This document shows, piece after piece, positions 42,375 through 48,249 of a stretch of DNA of 64,000 bases. The position numbers and the translations under genes are program-made. The stretch lies in contig CM060307.1 in the NCBI GenBank assembly GCA_030674185.1, positions 53,749,442-53,813,441 on the forward strand, given 5' to 3'. Position 1 is the first letter of the stretch. Each line of letters opens with the position of its first letter. A model generated the notes under the pieces. The model saw only the letters and a list, made by a program, of their open reading frames with translations, was not told where the DNA came from and made no database searches. The DNA comes from Monoplex corrugatus (lineage: Eukaryota; Mollusca; Gastropoda; Littorinimorpha; Ranellidae).

Positions 42375-44555
42375 CATACATACATAAAAAGAATGGAATT
42401 TAAGATTAGTCGGTAATCGCCATACTCTAGCTAAGATGCACTCTCCTAGGTATATCTTTTTAAAAATGCCGTCAGTCGCACTTCCCAAGGAAAAAAATCT
42501 ATCTCCCTTCTCCCCCACCACTCACAAAAAGTCTTAAAAACTACACAATTAAATGAAATGTAAGAGTAATCGGTACAACCACACTCCAATTAGGTGTGTG
42601 TTTCGGCTCATACCCTCGAACAAACAAACAAACACTTCGCAAATATGAAAACTAAAGTCTGGCTGGTAATAACCGTATTACAGTGAGGATGTAGATATGT
42701 GCTTTAGCAGCCATACCCCTGATCAATCGATCGATCAATTAGTCAATCAATAACACCAACAAAAAAAACAAAATCAGGTGACAAAATCAAAACAACAGTG
42801 CACATGTAAGTATTATCAAAAACATCTCTAAAGCATAGTTTGGCACACAAACCATTAGCACTGACCATACTCACTGTACAATGGGCGAGACATCTTGTAG
42901 TAGTCGTCACCGTAGTACCATCTGTTGACAGGGTACCCAGGAGAGATGGCAGGTAAGTTGGATATATCTCCACCACTCACCATCTCACCGCCATCCTCTC
43001 CATGGTAAGCAACGTAATCACCATCTGGGCTAGGCATTACCTCACAATAATCACCAGGGTGAAACTCAGGTGGCCTGTATCTCTGGTGGTAGGGATGGCG
43101 TGGCACCAGTCTGGCTTCTTCAGGTACATGCATGTTTGGGTGGTGCATGAATTGGCGATACCCTGTCAGTGGAGTTACCAGATTAGGCGATCTTCTTCTG
43201 CCTCGTCTCCCTCGAGTTGGTTTTGGAACCGGCTTTGACTTCATGATGCCCGACTCCGGTTGGTACAGCATGTTCGCATCAGGAGGGATGTAAGGCACCG
43301 TGTTTATACTGTCCAAAGTGGTGTCGTTTTCTTGAGATGGCACAGCGTTCAGTGCGGGTATGGGTTTAATCGGAATGAGTGAGGAATCTACTTCATAGGC
43401 CAGTTCACCTTTCAGGATCGATGTCCCTTTGGAGATTTTCTCTGCAGGTTCCCGTTTGACATTCTGGTTAGCTTGCACACATTCTGGTGTAGGCTCTCTG
43501 AATGTCTGAGCTTTTCCTAGGGACTGCTGAGTCTGTGGAGCAGCTCCAGCATCACCACCAGCCTCTAAATTTCCAGCAGTTGTGAGACCAACTTGACTAT
43601 CAAGTATTTCATGATCTCTACCAGTGATTTCATTGTTCTGTGTCAAGTAATCCTTGGTGTACCCTTCCTGGGCATCGCCTGCAATCATACTGCTGCCGTT
43701 GTTTATTCCATCCACAGCACCTTTGAGGAGTTTGATATTGTTGTCGGTGACTGTCTTCATTTCACTGATCTCTTCGTTGGCCTGCGTCATGCTACTGGAC
43801 TCCAAAATCTGACTCAGTCGTATTCGTCTCTTTCTTTCTTCTTCTGTTTCGTTCGCCTCATAGTCCGTGACATGTTCGTTGTAAGGGACGTCGTTCTTTG
43901 CATCCTTGCTTTCCATATTCCTGTCTACGTCTGCCAGGTTGTCTGGACGAGGTTTAGTGATGGAATATTCAACTTCTGTGTCCGATTGCACCTTATGTGT
44001 GTATGCCTCATCACCTTGGCCTAATCCAGCAAAGTCATTTTCTTTATACTCTTCAGTGCTACAAAGGAACTGTTTGTTCTGGTTGCTATTCTTTTTAGGA
44101 CTGCAAAGGAACTGTTTGTTCTTCAGGAGATCTTCATTCTCTTCAGTATATCTTCCTTTTCCCTCACATGCATCATTTGCGTTGTGCCTGACTTTGTTCT
44201 CAACCTCTATCTCAGCACCAGCTGGTGCTTCTTTTTTTACTTCTGTCTTTGCAAGATCGTCAGAAGCTGCCATGTCATGTTCCTGCTCTTGTAATAGAGG
44301 CTTGTCCAGATCTTCTGGGATCTGTTCGCACTCTGCAGACCTTCCTGATGGTCGAAGCTGTCTGGTGTTACTAACCACTCCAGATGTGGCATCTCTTGAG
44401 TCGTTCTTTTTGGCAGATCTCGTGACGACGTTTGACCGACCCGTGCTGACTGCTTGTCGGATTTCTATGTCTGGTGTCCGGGTCTTGTTCTCCTCTTTCT
44501 CTTCATTTTCTTGCCTGGGCAGTGTGGTGGTATCTGGAGAAATGGCCCTCTCCAT
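22024..44555 (-). CDS. unrecognised multi-exon gene, ~1,310 residues
   Basis: Exons in transcription order: 44555-42875, 41609-41438, 37122-36890, 33308-33141, 32225-32043, 31675-31535, 30662-30518, 29425-29218, 27907-27790, 26051-25883, 25367-24849, 22218-22024. All eleven junctions use AG acceptors and GT donors and agree in phase (1,2,1,1,1,1,2,0,1,2,0), strong evidence for one real gene. The total is 3,932 nt, one short of a multiple of three because of an apparent frameshift in exon 11. The product is mostly low-complexity. It has an acidic Glu/Lys/Asn-rich N-terminal half, Arg-rich patches ([12 protein letters not shown]), a Gly-Arg segment with an AT-hook-like GRGRPRGQ, a short helical segment ([14 protein letters not shown]), a basic patch (QKKKVRRSL) and a Tyr/Pro/His-rich C-terminus. 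This suggests a nuclear scaffold or DNA/RNA-binding protein. I cannot name the family. Confidence 0.75.
23001..23578. mobile_element. pogo/Tigger-like non-autonomous transposon
   Basis: A 578-bp element with terminal inverted repeats CAGTGGAAACC...GGTTTCCACTG and TA dinucleotides immediately outside both ends (22999-23000, 23579-23580), the Tc1/mariner target site. Just inside, TATAAC(A/C)GG motifs recur on both strands, as in the "CAGT.(G/A)AAACCT..ATATAAC" ends of pogo/Tigger elements. There is no transposase ORF. The middle (about 23230-23310) is GC-rich. Confidence 0.85.
23653..24150 (-). mobile_element. CR1/L2-like LINE, 5'-truncated copy
   Basis: Collinear with 37739-38355 of the long LINE: the simple (ATT)n tail at about 23655-23672, then the 3' UTR and the last part of the RT ORF. 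Similarity stops at about 24150 (tagtttgta). It lacks most of the CA expansion present in the other copy at 37815-37908, showing that expansion is copy-specific. Confidence 0.88.
24301..24430. mobile_element. piggyBac-like MITE, partial copy
   Basis: Starts TTAACCTTTTGACTCCTG and repeats AACCCTTTGACTCCCTCAC about 70 bp later, as in the complete copies. The far end is lost. Confidence 0.6.
24849..25367 (-). CDS. minus-strand gene, exon 11, with apparent frameshift
   Basis: Entering in phase 2, the frame reads [20 protein letters not shown]. Past about 25300, that frame degenerates and stops at 25076, while the neighbouring frame becomes gene-like: [20 protein letters not shown] through [11 protein letters not shown]. 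One missing base in the G-rich plus-strand run at about 25291-25310 explains both. Neither half alone satisfies the flanking phases; with the base allowed for, both ends fit. Donor is TATGAG|GTATGT, phase 0. If unspliced, the frame would run on to a TGA at 24786-24788, adding 20 residues ([10 protein letters not shown] through IKDYVV), so an alternative terminal exon is possible. Confidence 0.72.
25800..25838. repeat. (AC)n microsatellite
   Basis: About 19 AC units, 45 bp into the intron after exon 10. Confidence 0.95.
25883..26051 (-). CDS. minus-strand gene, exon 10 (Tyr/Pro/His-rich)
   Basis: Encodes [20 protein letters not shown], then [20 protein letters not shown] and TTASRF. Phase 1 in, phase 2 out. 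Acceptor is GGTTACAG|CC, donor is TTCAG|GTTATT. Confidence 0.8.
26165..26375 (+). repeat. dispersed repeat family C, copy 1
   Basis: Collinear with 33815-34020: shared anchors are gccaact/gccgactgc.cag, ccatatcagggctgtaa, gaaaagaaaat.aagc and ttctggcattgac. No ORF. Confidence 0.65.
26615..26970 (+). repeat. dispersed repeat family B, copy 2
   Basis: See 15912-16275; same orientation. This copy has an (AT)n run at about 26735 where the other has a different sequence, and lacks its T-run. Confidence 0.75.
27470..27735 (+). repeat. AC-tailed dispersed repeat, copy 1
   Basis: Runs from a "gacgtga..gaggacaa.tgg.agactgtcaca" head to "aaaatttcataaagatcca.cgacaaaa" and ends in a cacagacacacagacac tail. 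Similar copies lie at about 36345-36660, 46085-46400 and 50200-50567. Confidence 0.65.
27790..27907 (-). CDS. minus-strand gene, exon 9
   Basis: Encodes [20 protein letters not shown] and [19 protein letters not shown]. Phase 0 in, phase 1 out. Acceptor is CCCTACAG|GAG, donor is GAAG|GTACAT. A different frame over the same bases is open longer but breaks the splice phases. Confidence 0.77.
28060..28098. repeat. (CAC/CCA)n trinucleotide run
   Basis: Gives a His11 run in a plus-strand frame (28005-28262) that has no other sign of being a gene. Confidence 0.9.
28728..29066 (+). repeat. dispersed repeat family A, copy 2
   Basis: Reverse complement of 19088-19360, with a T/C-rich expansion at about 28768-28802. 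Confidence 0.75.
29218..29425 (-). CDS. minus-strand gene, exon 8 (Ser/Asn-rich)
   Basis: Encodes [20 protein letters not shown], then [20 protein letters not shown] and HVTNDTNNK. Phase 2 in, phase 0 out. Acceptor is CGTGCAG|G, donor is AAG|GTATGT. Confidence 0.8.
29572..29870 (+). repeat. possible dispersed repeat piece
   Basis: Contains ggcactcatttacagccgagtggactgaa, resembling pieces near 50780, 51060 and 51650 ("ta(c/t)tc.tttacagct(g)gg.g.actgg"). The boundaries are unclear. Confidence 0.4.
30260..30480. repeat. (CT)n then (AC)n microsatellites
   Basis: A (CT)n tract of about 60 bp with an interrupted extension (30260-30356) and an (AC)n tract at 30408-30476. Confidence 0.95.
30518..30662 (-). 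CDS. minus-strand gene, exon 7 (basic patch)
   Basis: Encodes [19 protein letters not shown], then [20 protein letters not shown]. The KKKVRR cluster looks like a nuclear localisation signal, with SP and RRSLTF phosphorylation-like sites around it. Phase 1 in, phase 2 out. Acceptor is TTTCCAG|TC, donor is CGA|GTGAGT. Confidence 0.8.
30852..31033. mobile_element. piggyBac-like MITE, near-complete copy
   Basis: About 180 bp. Starts with a degenerate TTAA (ATAA) plus CCCTTTGACTCCCGCACC and ends GTGCGGGAGTCAAAGGGTTAA. TTAA target duplications plus CCCTTTGACT ends are the hallmark of piggyBac elements. Inside is a second inverted pair, GACTTCCACACTCTATC...GATAGGTTGAGG. No ORF. Lies in the intron before exon 7. 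Confidence 0.82.
31340..31525. repeat. (AC)n microsatellite, ~180 bp
   Basis: A long CA-rich tract whose end lies about 10 bp from the exon 6 donor at 31534. Confidence 0.97.
31535..31675 (-). CDS. minus-strand gene, exon 6
   Basis: Encodes [20 protein letters not shown] through SGRKRTTPK, rich in Ser/Thr with a basic SGRKR. Acceptor is CTTTTTATCAG|AG, donor is AAAG|GTGTGA, phase 1 both ends. The intron immediately beyond the donor is a ~180-bp (GT)n tract, so the 5' splice site abuts a microsatellite. Confidence 0.77.
32043..32225 (-). CDS. minus-strand gene, exon 5
   Basis: Encodes [20 protein letters not shown] through [14 protein letters not shown]. Phase 1 both ends. The donor G|GTAAGT is strong. 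The acceptor TTCCACAAG|GA follows an ATG/AAC-rich intron end and is weak, so the 5' edge could shift by a few bases. Confidence 0.72.
32400..32930. repeat. compound microsatellite block
   Basis: A succession of TGTT/GTCT units (32400-32485), (AC)n (32554-32634), (AT)n (32635-32686), then GACA, GATA, GGAT, GACA, GGCA and GGTA tetramers to 32930. Adjacent blocks differ by single-base changes of a shared tetramer, suggesting stepwise mutation and spread. Confidence 0.95.
33141..33308 (-). CDS. minus-strand gene, exon 4
   Basis: Encodes [20 protein letters not shown], then [20 protein letters not shown] and a Gly run. Phase 1 both ends. Acceptor is GGTTCCAG|CA. Donor is GGGG|GTCAGT. Confidence 0.8.
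33815..34020 (+). repeat. dispersed repeat family C, copy 2
   Basis: See 26165-26375; same orientation. Confidence 0.65.
34435..34575. repeat. GCTG, TCTG and (CT)n microsatellite cluster
   Basis: GGCT/GCTG units, then TGTC units, then three (CT)n blocks each separated by a CC. Confidence 0.95.
34869..35980. repeat. 21-bp minisatellite, ~53 units
   Basis: Unit AAGGGTACCRTSTGGTAGGC(A), with a KpnI-like GGTACC in most units. Two internal sites vary (C/A after GGTA, and GTG/ATG/GTC), giving four main unit types arranged irregularly. Units in 35231-35980 are almost all exactly 21 bp, so both strands stay open (plus 270 codons, GKGYxxV heptads; minus VPFAYQT heptads). In 34869-35230 several units are 20 bp or otherwise damaged. 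It lies in the intron between exons 3 and 4 of the minus-strand gene; I see no sign it is translated. Confidence 0.95.
36033..36205 (+). repeat. SINE-like dispersed repeat, copy 2
   Basis: Contains acacttcgtgtgtactctca, gcacgttaaagatcctgtaa and cagaaacacgaaaatacc. It begins directly after the 21-bp minisatellite. Confidence 0.65.
36229..36249. repeat. G-run, ~20 bp
   Basis: Twenty or so consecutive G on plus. The length is likely to be uncertain in the assembly. Confidence 0.9.
36345..36660 (+). repeat. AC-tailed dispersed repeat, copy 2
   Basis: Head "tggcagaatgtcacaaca", body "ttgataaagatccacc...ctgagaaaatc", tail "cagagacaaacagacacac" passing straight into a ~50-bp (AC)n microsatellite. 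Confidence 0.7.
36890..37122 (-). CDS. minus-strand gene, exon 3
   Basis: Phase 2 in, phase 1 out. Encodes [11 protein letters not shown]..., [20 protein letters not shown] and [20 protein letters not shown]. Acceptor is TATTCCAG|T, donor is ACAG|GTGAGG. It is separated from exon 2 by a 4.3-kb intron holding the near-full-length LINE. Confidence 0.8.
37240..37690 (-). mobile_element. decayed RTE-like LINE endonuclease fragment
   Basis: On minus, pieces such as [53 protein letters not shown] and [15 protein letters not shown] follow the order of the APE-type endonuclease of RTE-like elements. These are often annotated in invertebrates as craniofacial development protein 2-like. In-frame stops and shifts make it a pseudogene. 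It lies between exon 3 of the host gene and the tail of the large LINE. Confidence 0.72.
38070..40196 (-). CDS. LINE reverse transcriptase
   Basis: A 708-codon open frame with no internal stop. Reverse-transcriptase motifs in order: [20 protein letters not shown] (motif 1-2), [17 protein letters not shown] (motif A, catalytic Asp), [13 protein letters not shown] (motif B), HFYADDTQL (motif C, catalytic Asp pair), then [16 protein letters not shown] and NLGV (thumb). The C-terminus [20 protein letters not shown] is typical of CR1/L2-clade elements. The frame is intact, but the upstream endonuclease is frame-shifted, so the element itself is probably immobile. Confidence 0.92.
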   Translation of the reverse strand: MTRRNLKSIDLSTFSSDASRLLSEKSHNLVDEFYTTLHHLLDTHAPATTRLLPDRPPTPWLTHEIACAKRALRRAERRWRKSKLTVHRQLFQASKTKVSTLIASAKTSYFQTKILNASSSKELFTTMNHLLGTRKDLPLPTKHTNEELPSVFSKYFTTKIQTLRDRLDRTPCQPCPPDPSFSGTPLTTFTPVSQEEIFNIIRSMSFKTCELDPLPGSLYSDCLLTLLPFITDIINTSFQTGTVPDSFKSAIVHPLLKKHNLDPNELKNYRPISNLSFLSKLLEKVVLNQLNSHLSANNLLNLFQSAYRQCHSTETALLHILNNLLATDTGKVSLLTLLDLSAAFDTIDHGILLSRLHHTFGISDIALSWFTSYLSNRKQTVLINGTYSQPAYLTCGVPQGSVLGPVLFTLYTSPLSTIINSHSIKHHFYADDTQLQDSDSPDNIQRLLTRTTECYSDIKNWMTFNKLQLNDDKTEAILIGTRQKLSQLRSLSLPLCNTSVPISDSAKNLGVCIDSTLSMNNFVSQTARSCYYHLQRISLIRKYLSVETTAKLVLSFIMSRIDYCNSLLSGLPASTIHILQRIQNNAVRLVLKKKKVDHISPLLAQLHCLPVSKRIQYKLDTMCYKSLNNAAPDYLSSLLEIYVPSRTLRSASDPLTFRFPRTKLNTYGPRAFSVSGPLSWNKLPLSVRQQPTFVSFKSALKTHLFSSA
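40228..40935 (-). pseudogene. LINE endonuclease (APE domain)
   Basis: A 235-codon frame with the APE endonuclease order: the catalytic Glu in [12 protein letters not shown], the YR motif in [18 protein letters not shown], and the C-terminal SDHSA. It ends prematurely at a TGA just after SDHSAILFS. In the adjacent frame the sequence continues as [11 protein letters not shown] and joins the RT ORF, so a single small indel near 40240 has separated one original polyprotein into two frames. The first 20 or so codons look unlike the family, suggesting 5' truncation. Confidence 0.85.
41168..41412 (+). repeat. SINE-like dispersed repeat, copy 3 (longest)
   Basis: Runs from aaacctcgtgtgtatacgca through gcacgattaagatcctgtaa and cgaaaacatccatcgtgcac to gcagttgcagcccacgaatg. 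The last phrase is a well-known ending of abundant molluscan dispersed repeats. An A-run at about 41320 interrupts it. Confidence 0.72.
41438..41609 (-). CDS. minus-strand gene, exon 2 (GR-rich, AT-hook-like)
   Basis: Phase 1 in, phase 2 out. Encodes [20 protein letters not shown], then a helical stretch [20 protein letters not shown] ending INSKC. The GRGRPRGQ core resembles an AT-hook and the RG repeats resemble RGG boxes, pointing to nucleic-acid binding. Acceptor is CTGTCTAG|TA, donor is GCGG|GTAAGT. The other minus-strand frame here ends in a stop and does not fit the phases. Confidence 0.8.
41757..41975. repeat. (GT)n microsatellite with degenerate flank
   Basis: A pure (GT)n core of about 75 bp at 41758-41832, then mixed GT-rich sequence. 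Confidence 0.95.
42294..42373. repeat. (AC)n microsatellite
   Basis: About 40 AC units in intron 1 of the minus-strand gene. Confidence 0.97.
42875..44555 (-). CDS. minus-strand gene, exon 1 (large, disordered)
   Basis: A 1,681-nt exon encoding 560 residues. The ATG at 44555 has a strong context (AACATGG) and an in-frame TGA lies 24 nt upstream of it. It is therefore the start, unless an acceptor at TTGAGCAG|AA joins earlier exons in phase 1. The composition is acidic and polar (Glu, Asn, Asp, Lys, Thr), with a near-duplicate FLCS(P/T)(K/E) motif pair around residues 150-168. The C-terminal part turns Pro/Tyr/His-rich ([25 protein letters not shown]). The preferred donor is CA|GTGAGT; the alternative GTCAGT nine bases on has the same phase. 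Confidence 0.8.
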
Positions 44556-44619
44556 GTTTGCACTTCTTTCTGCTCAATGTCAACTGTAATGTAGATATAT
44601 CGGTAGAATAATTTAGTGT

Positions 44620-44702
44620 TTACTTGTGTGTATGTATGTGTATTTGTGTGTGTGAGTGTGTGTGTGTGTGTGTATGTGTGTGCGTGTGTTTGTGTGCGTG
44701 TA

Positions 44703-44787
<85 letters not shown>

Positions 44788-44812
44788 ATGCGCGCGCGCG
44801 CACGCGCGCGAA
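44620..44812. repeat. (GT)n tract ending in CG alternation
   Basis: A GT-rich tract of about 170 bp passes into gcatgcgcgcgcgcgcacgcgcgcg. Alternating purine-pyrimidine of this length, with a CG core, is a strong potential Z-DNA former. It lies 65 bp upstream of the start codon of the minus-strand gene. Confidence 0.93.
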
Positions 44813-45059
44813 GTTTTTTCGTTTCTGTTGGTTGAGCCAAGAGTTCTTCAAAGAAAGAAAGAACAGATGACGAAGATGCTGCACTGTAATCGGTGTAATA
44901 ACTGATAGTTTTACGTACTGCATGTGGTCCTTGTCAATATGTGCAGTAGAACGTCAGTCCATGTTACATTTTTTTTAAACAGGAGTGCATTCATCAGGTA
45001 GTTGTAGTGGCAGTAACAGCAATAGTGGTGTTTAGTTTACTATTGTTATGATCTATTTG

Positions 45060-45079
45060 CCTGTCTACATATCTACCTA

Positions 45080-45128
<49 letters not shown>

Positions 45129-45213
45129 TTATCATCTATCTATCTATCTATCTACCTATCTACCTACCTACCTATCTGTCTATCTATCTATCTATCTATC
45201 TGTCTGTCTGTCC

Positions 45214-45245
<32 letters not shown>

Positions 45246-45480
45246 GTTTAGCTATCTATCCATCTATCTATCCATTTATATCTAGCTAGCTAGTTAGCTA
45301 TCTGTCTATCTATCTAGCCATGTCTGTCCGTCTGTCTGTGTCTGTCAGTCTGTCTGTCTGTCTATCTATCTATCTGTTTAGCTATCTATCCATCTATCTT
45401 TCCATTTATATCTAGCTAGCTAGTTAGCTATCTGTCTGTCTATCTATCTATCTAGTCATCTATTCATCTATCTATCTATT
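45060..45480. repeat. TATC/TGTC array with internal duplication
   Basis: A tetranucleotide tract of about 420 bp. A less regular segment (tctgtttagctatctatcca through ctagctagctagttagctat) occurs twice, near 45240-45305 and 45370-45435, in the same order, so a ~130-bp piece was tandemly duplicated. Confidence 0.93.
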
Positions 45481-45539
45481 CCTTCGTATATTTACTATTA
45501 CTATTCTTGTTATTCTTATCCGTCTTATCATCATCATTA

Positions 45540-45800
45540 TCATTACTATCACTACTATTGGTGGTGGTGGTGGTGGTGGTGGTGGTGGTGATGGTAGTTG
45601 TGGTGCTGGTGATGCTGATGATATGATGACGATGACGATGGTGGTGATGATGATGATGACAACGACGACGACGACGAACTACTACTACTATGATGATGGT
45701 GATGATGATGATGATATGATGATGATGATGATGATGATGATTATGTGATGATTTAATAATGATAACAACAACAACGACGACGATGACAATAGTAATAATA
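45540..45800. repeat. trinucleotide repeat tract (GGT/GAT/GAC)
   Basis: Imperfect triplet repeats, read on minus as poly-His/Thr/Ile. A frame of 151 codons (45931-45476) is an artefact of it. Confidence 0.93.
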
Positions 45801-46084
45801 TTAATAAAAACAGTAACAGTAATGAGTACTGACATAGCACCCACAAACTGCTCTACGTGCCTTACAAAAAGAACTGACAGGGTTACAAAGTGGATGTAGG
45901 CAACACACATTATTATCATATCACGCATCACACGTTAAATCATTATTACACACCAAAATGCATCTGGCAATCTATATAGATACACACATACCACAATGCC
46001 TACAGTCAATATTCATGGAGAAATAAAAAAAAATTGTACACAGTCTCTAAGTCTAAATACTAAACAAATATTCATACAGAAAAT

Positions 46085-46400
46085 CCAGATTTTTGTACTT
46101 TTCAAGGTCCTTGTGACCTTGAAGAATTTTGGTTTGCAAGAAAATTTGTATGCAGTACAGTGATAGACTGTCACAACAGCAGTGAAAGCAGAAGTTCCAA
46201 AGAAAATGTTGTCCAACCCTCCTTTAAATGTTTTAATTAGTCTATTTATCTATTTATTTGGTTCATGCGACCTTGACCTTAATATCTCGTCCTCCAGACT
46301 TACGCATCTGCAGTTTCTCAAAGTTCCACATCACTGACTGAAATTTGGTAAATACCCGTCGAGAAACGGCTGAGAAAATCATGCCAATACATTCTGGTCT
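46085..46400 (+). repeat. AC-tailed dispersed repeat family, copy 3 (no tail)
   Basis: Shares "acttttcaaggtccttgtgac", "gactgtcacaacagcag" and "aaatttggtaaatac...gagaaaatc" with the other copies but lacks the (AC)n tail. Confidence 0.55.
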
Positions 46401-46509
46401 TACAATAGTTACATACACAGCAATCCCTCATAGACAATAAGAAATAATCATTTTTGAAGGGGGATTTAAAAAACTGAATGGCTCTTTTCCAGATCTGTGT
46501 CATGTGTAC

Positions 46510-46766
46510 TTAACTGAAGGCTGGTTTATGGCTTTTAGCGTTGTCATCGACACGTAAAAATTGAAAGGTCTTAAGGCGTTTGGGAATCACAGCCCAGTCG
46601 CTAAAGAAAGTATCATCCGACAGTATATGAGGAGTTGAACTGGAAGTGACAGACAACAGAAAATAAAATCTGTTGGGTAAAACTTGTTGAAGACCAAGAA
46701 TGCCATAAGGCGGATCGTGTGTGAGCTGTGGTTGCTTCTTTGGTCTAAATCCGACGTCTGGATAAT
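46510..46766 (-). CDS. orphan exon-like ORF, 84 residues
   Basis: A strong acceptor (TTTTCTCTTTTGTTCAG|AT) opens a frame in phase 1: YPDVGFRPKKQPQLTHDPPY, then GILGLQQVLPNRFYFLLSVT, SSSTPHILSDDTFFSDWAVI and PKRLKTFQFL, ending in TAA at 46510-46512. Codon usage and composition look protein-like and there is no start Met, so it would be a terminal exon. An AATAAA on minus lies about 250 bp beyond. The order NRFYFLL...DDTFF faintly recalls the N-terminal domain of CDC14-type phosphatases, but that is too weak to use as a name. Confidence 0.45.
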
Positions 46767-48240
46767 CTGAACAAAAGAGAAAACTGAACTGTCATTTATA
46801 GTTTAAATTCTCTTTGCAGTCTGAATTGAAAATTAAGAATGAGCAGGGGTCTGCTCCATGTAAAATTGTTCATCCGTGGTCAAAACAATGGAGAAAATCT
46901 GTGTCAAAAACAAACACCGCTCTTGCTGTGGCATGATGACTGTCTTATCTGCGAATGAGCAGCACCAGTAGCAGACTTAGACCACATAGATCTAGTACAC
47001 AAACAATATCACGCCAACATATTTGGTAGTGATCATTTTACCCGGGGATAGGCCCCAGAAGCCTTCAGATGACAGATATCTACACCTTGACTTATTTTGT
47101 TTATTTTGGCTTAAAAGGCATAGATTTGGTTGGTCAGACTGTTGGCTAAAGTGGGGTTTTGGATCCGCTCTAATCCTACTGTCACGCGGATTTCACATAG
47201 TGACATAGCATCTTACACTCGATTGTTCGATTAGTCTATTGTAGACCTATGTGACTGAAACCGTGTCTCAAATGGTCAGAGGAATGATAAATACCTTAAC
47301 GATTATGTATGAATGTTTTCGAATAATCACATATTATAAATTAAAACAAACATAAACCTTTCCTGAACTTACTGTAAAGGAACGCCAAAGATTCCAGTCA
47401 AGGAAAACTACACACAGCAGGAGCCACAACTAGACTATGATAGTCTGCAAAATGACGTTTTCTTCCATTTGGTGACGTCATATTACGCTTTGTGACCAGA
47501 CTCGGCTGCTAGTCAGTCATCGAAAAAGAAACAAAACAATACAGTAGATTCTGCACTTAGGTCTACATTTGATCATTTCTTGCCTAAACCAGCATTTTGA
47601 TTAACCAGTTTCTGCCAAACGTTTCCCCAAACATTCTGGAAGCCATAAGCTTAAGCGTTGTGACCAATCACAACCTATAAGAAGAAAATACAATCTAACA
47701 AACTGCGATTACATCCACAAAAGCAGATCTATAATCAGCAAGGCAATTCCAAAATACCTCGATTGGGCACAGTAGATCTATAACGCAACAAACGAGTACT
47801 GATAAATCATGAACAGATAGATCTTGGATAAACGGCCATCTTGGAATTTATGGTTGTTCCTGTTCGAATACATTGTGTATTTTGGCGTTTTCAAAAGCGG
47901 CCGAACACTGATATGGCTTAGAGAATGTTTAAGTACGTATTTAATGTTTAACGTGTGTATGCACATGAGGGTTGGGAGGGTTCAGGCACCAGCAGGTCTG
48001 CCACAGGGGAGACATAAAGATTCAGGTACACATTAGATCTGTGGGAACATAAATATGCATCCAGTCAGCATATACAATGAGCGAAAAAGAAACAACACAG
48101 ATCTGCCTGGCTTTTGTTCACCCGAATCTTGATATTTCTTCATGTCTAGCAATGATGCATCACCACTGACTGGACACTCGCCTCTCGTCTCCCTACGTCA
48201 AACAGTAGCCATTTCATCAAGCGAAGAGAGTTGTCCATGC
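46767..48240. other. intergenic or intronic DNA, nothing recognised
   Basis: No repeat family, exon or RNA gene was identified in this stretch. Confidence 0.5.
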
Positions 48241-48249
48241 GCTGTATGC

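Larger units (their letters stand above)
44813..46509. other. repeat-filled stretch, no gene seen
   Basis: Contains the TATC/TGTC array, the GGT/GAT/GAC trinucleotide tract (45540-45800) and AC-tailed repeat copy 3. No other coding signal recognised. Confidence 0.6.

Noticed and set aside
43906..44589. 227-codon plus-strand frame
   Set aside because: Antisense shadow of the large minus-strand exon 42875-44555, Ser/Phe/Leu-rich as expected for a complement.
47830..47860. Minus-strand start codon in a strong context (CCAAGATGGCC)
   Set aside because: The frame stops after nine codons and there is no good donor before the stop.
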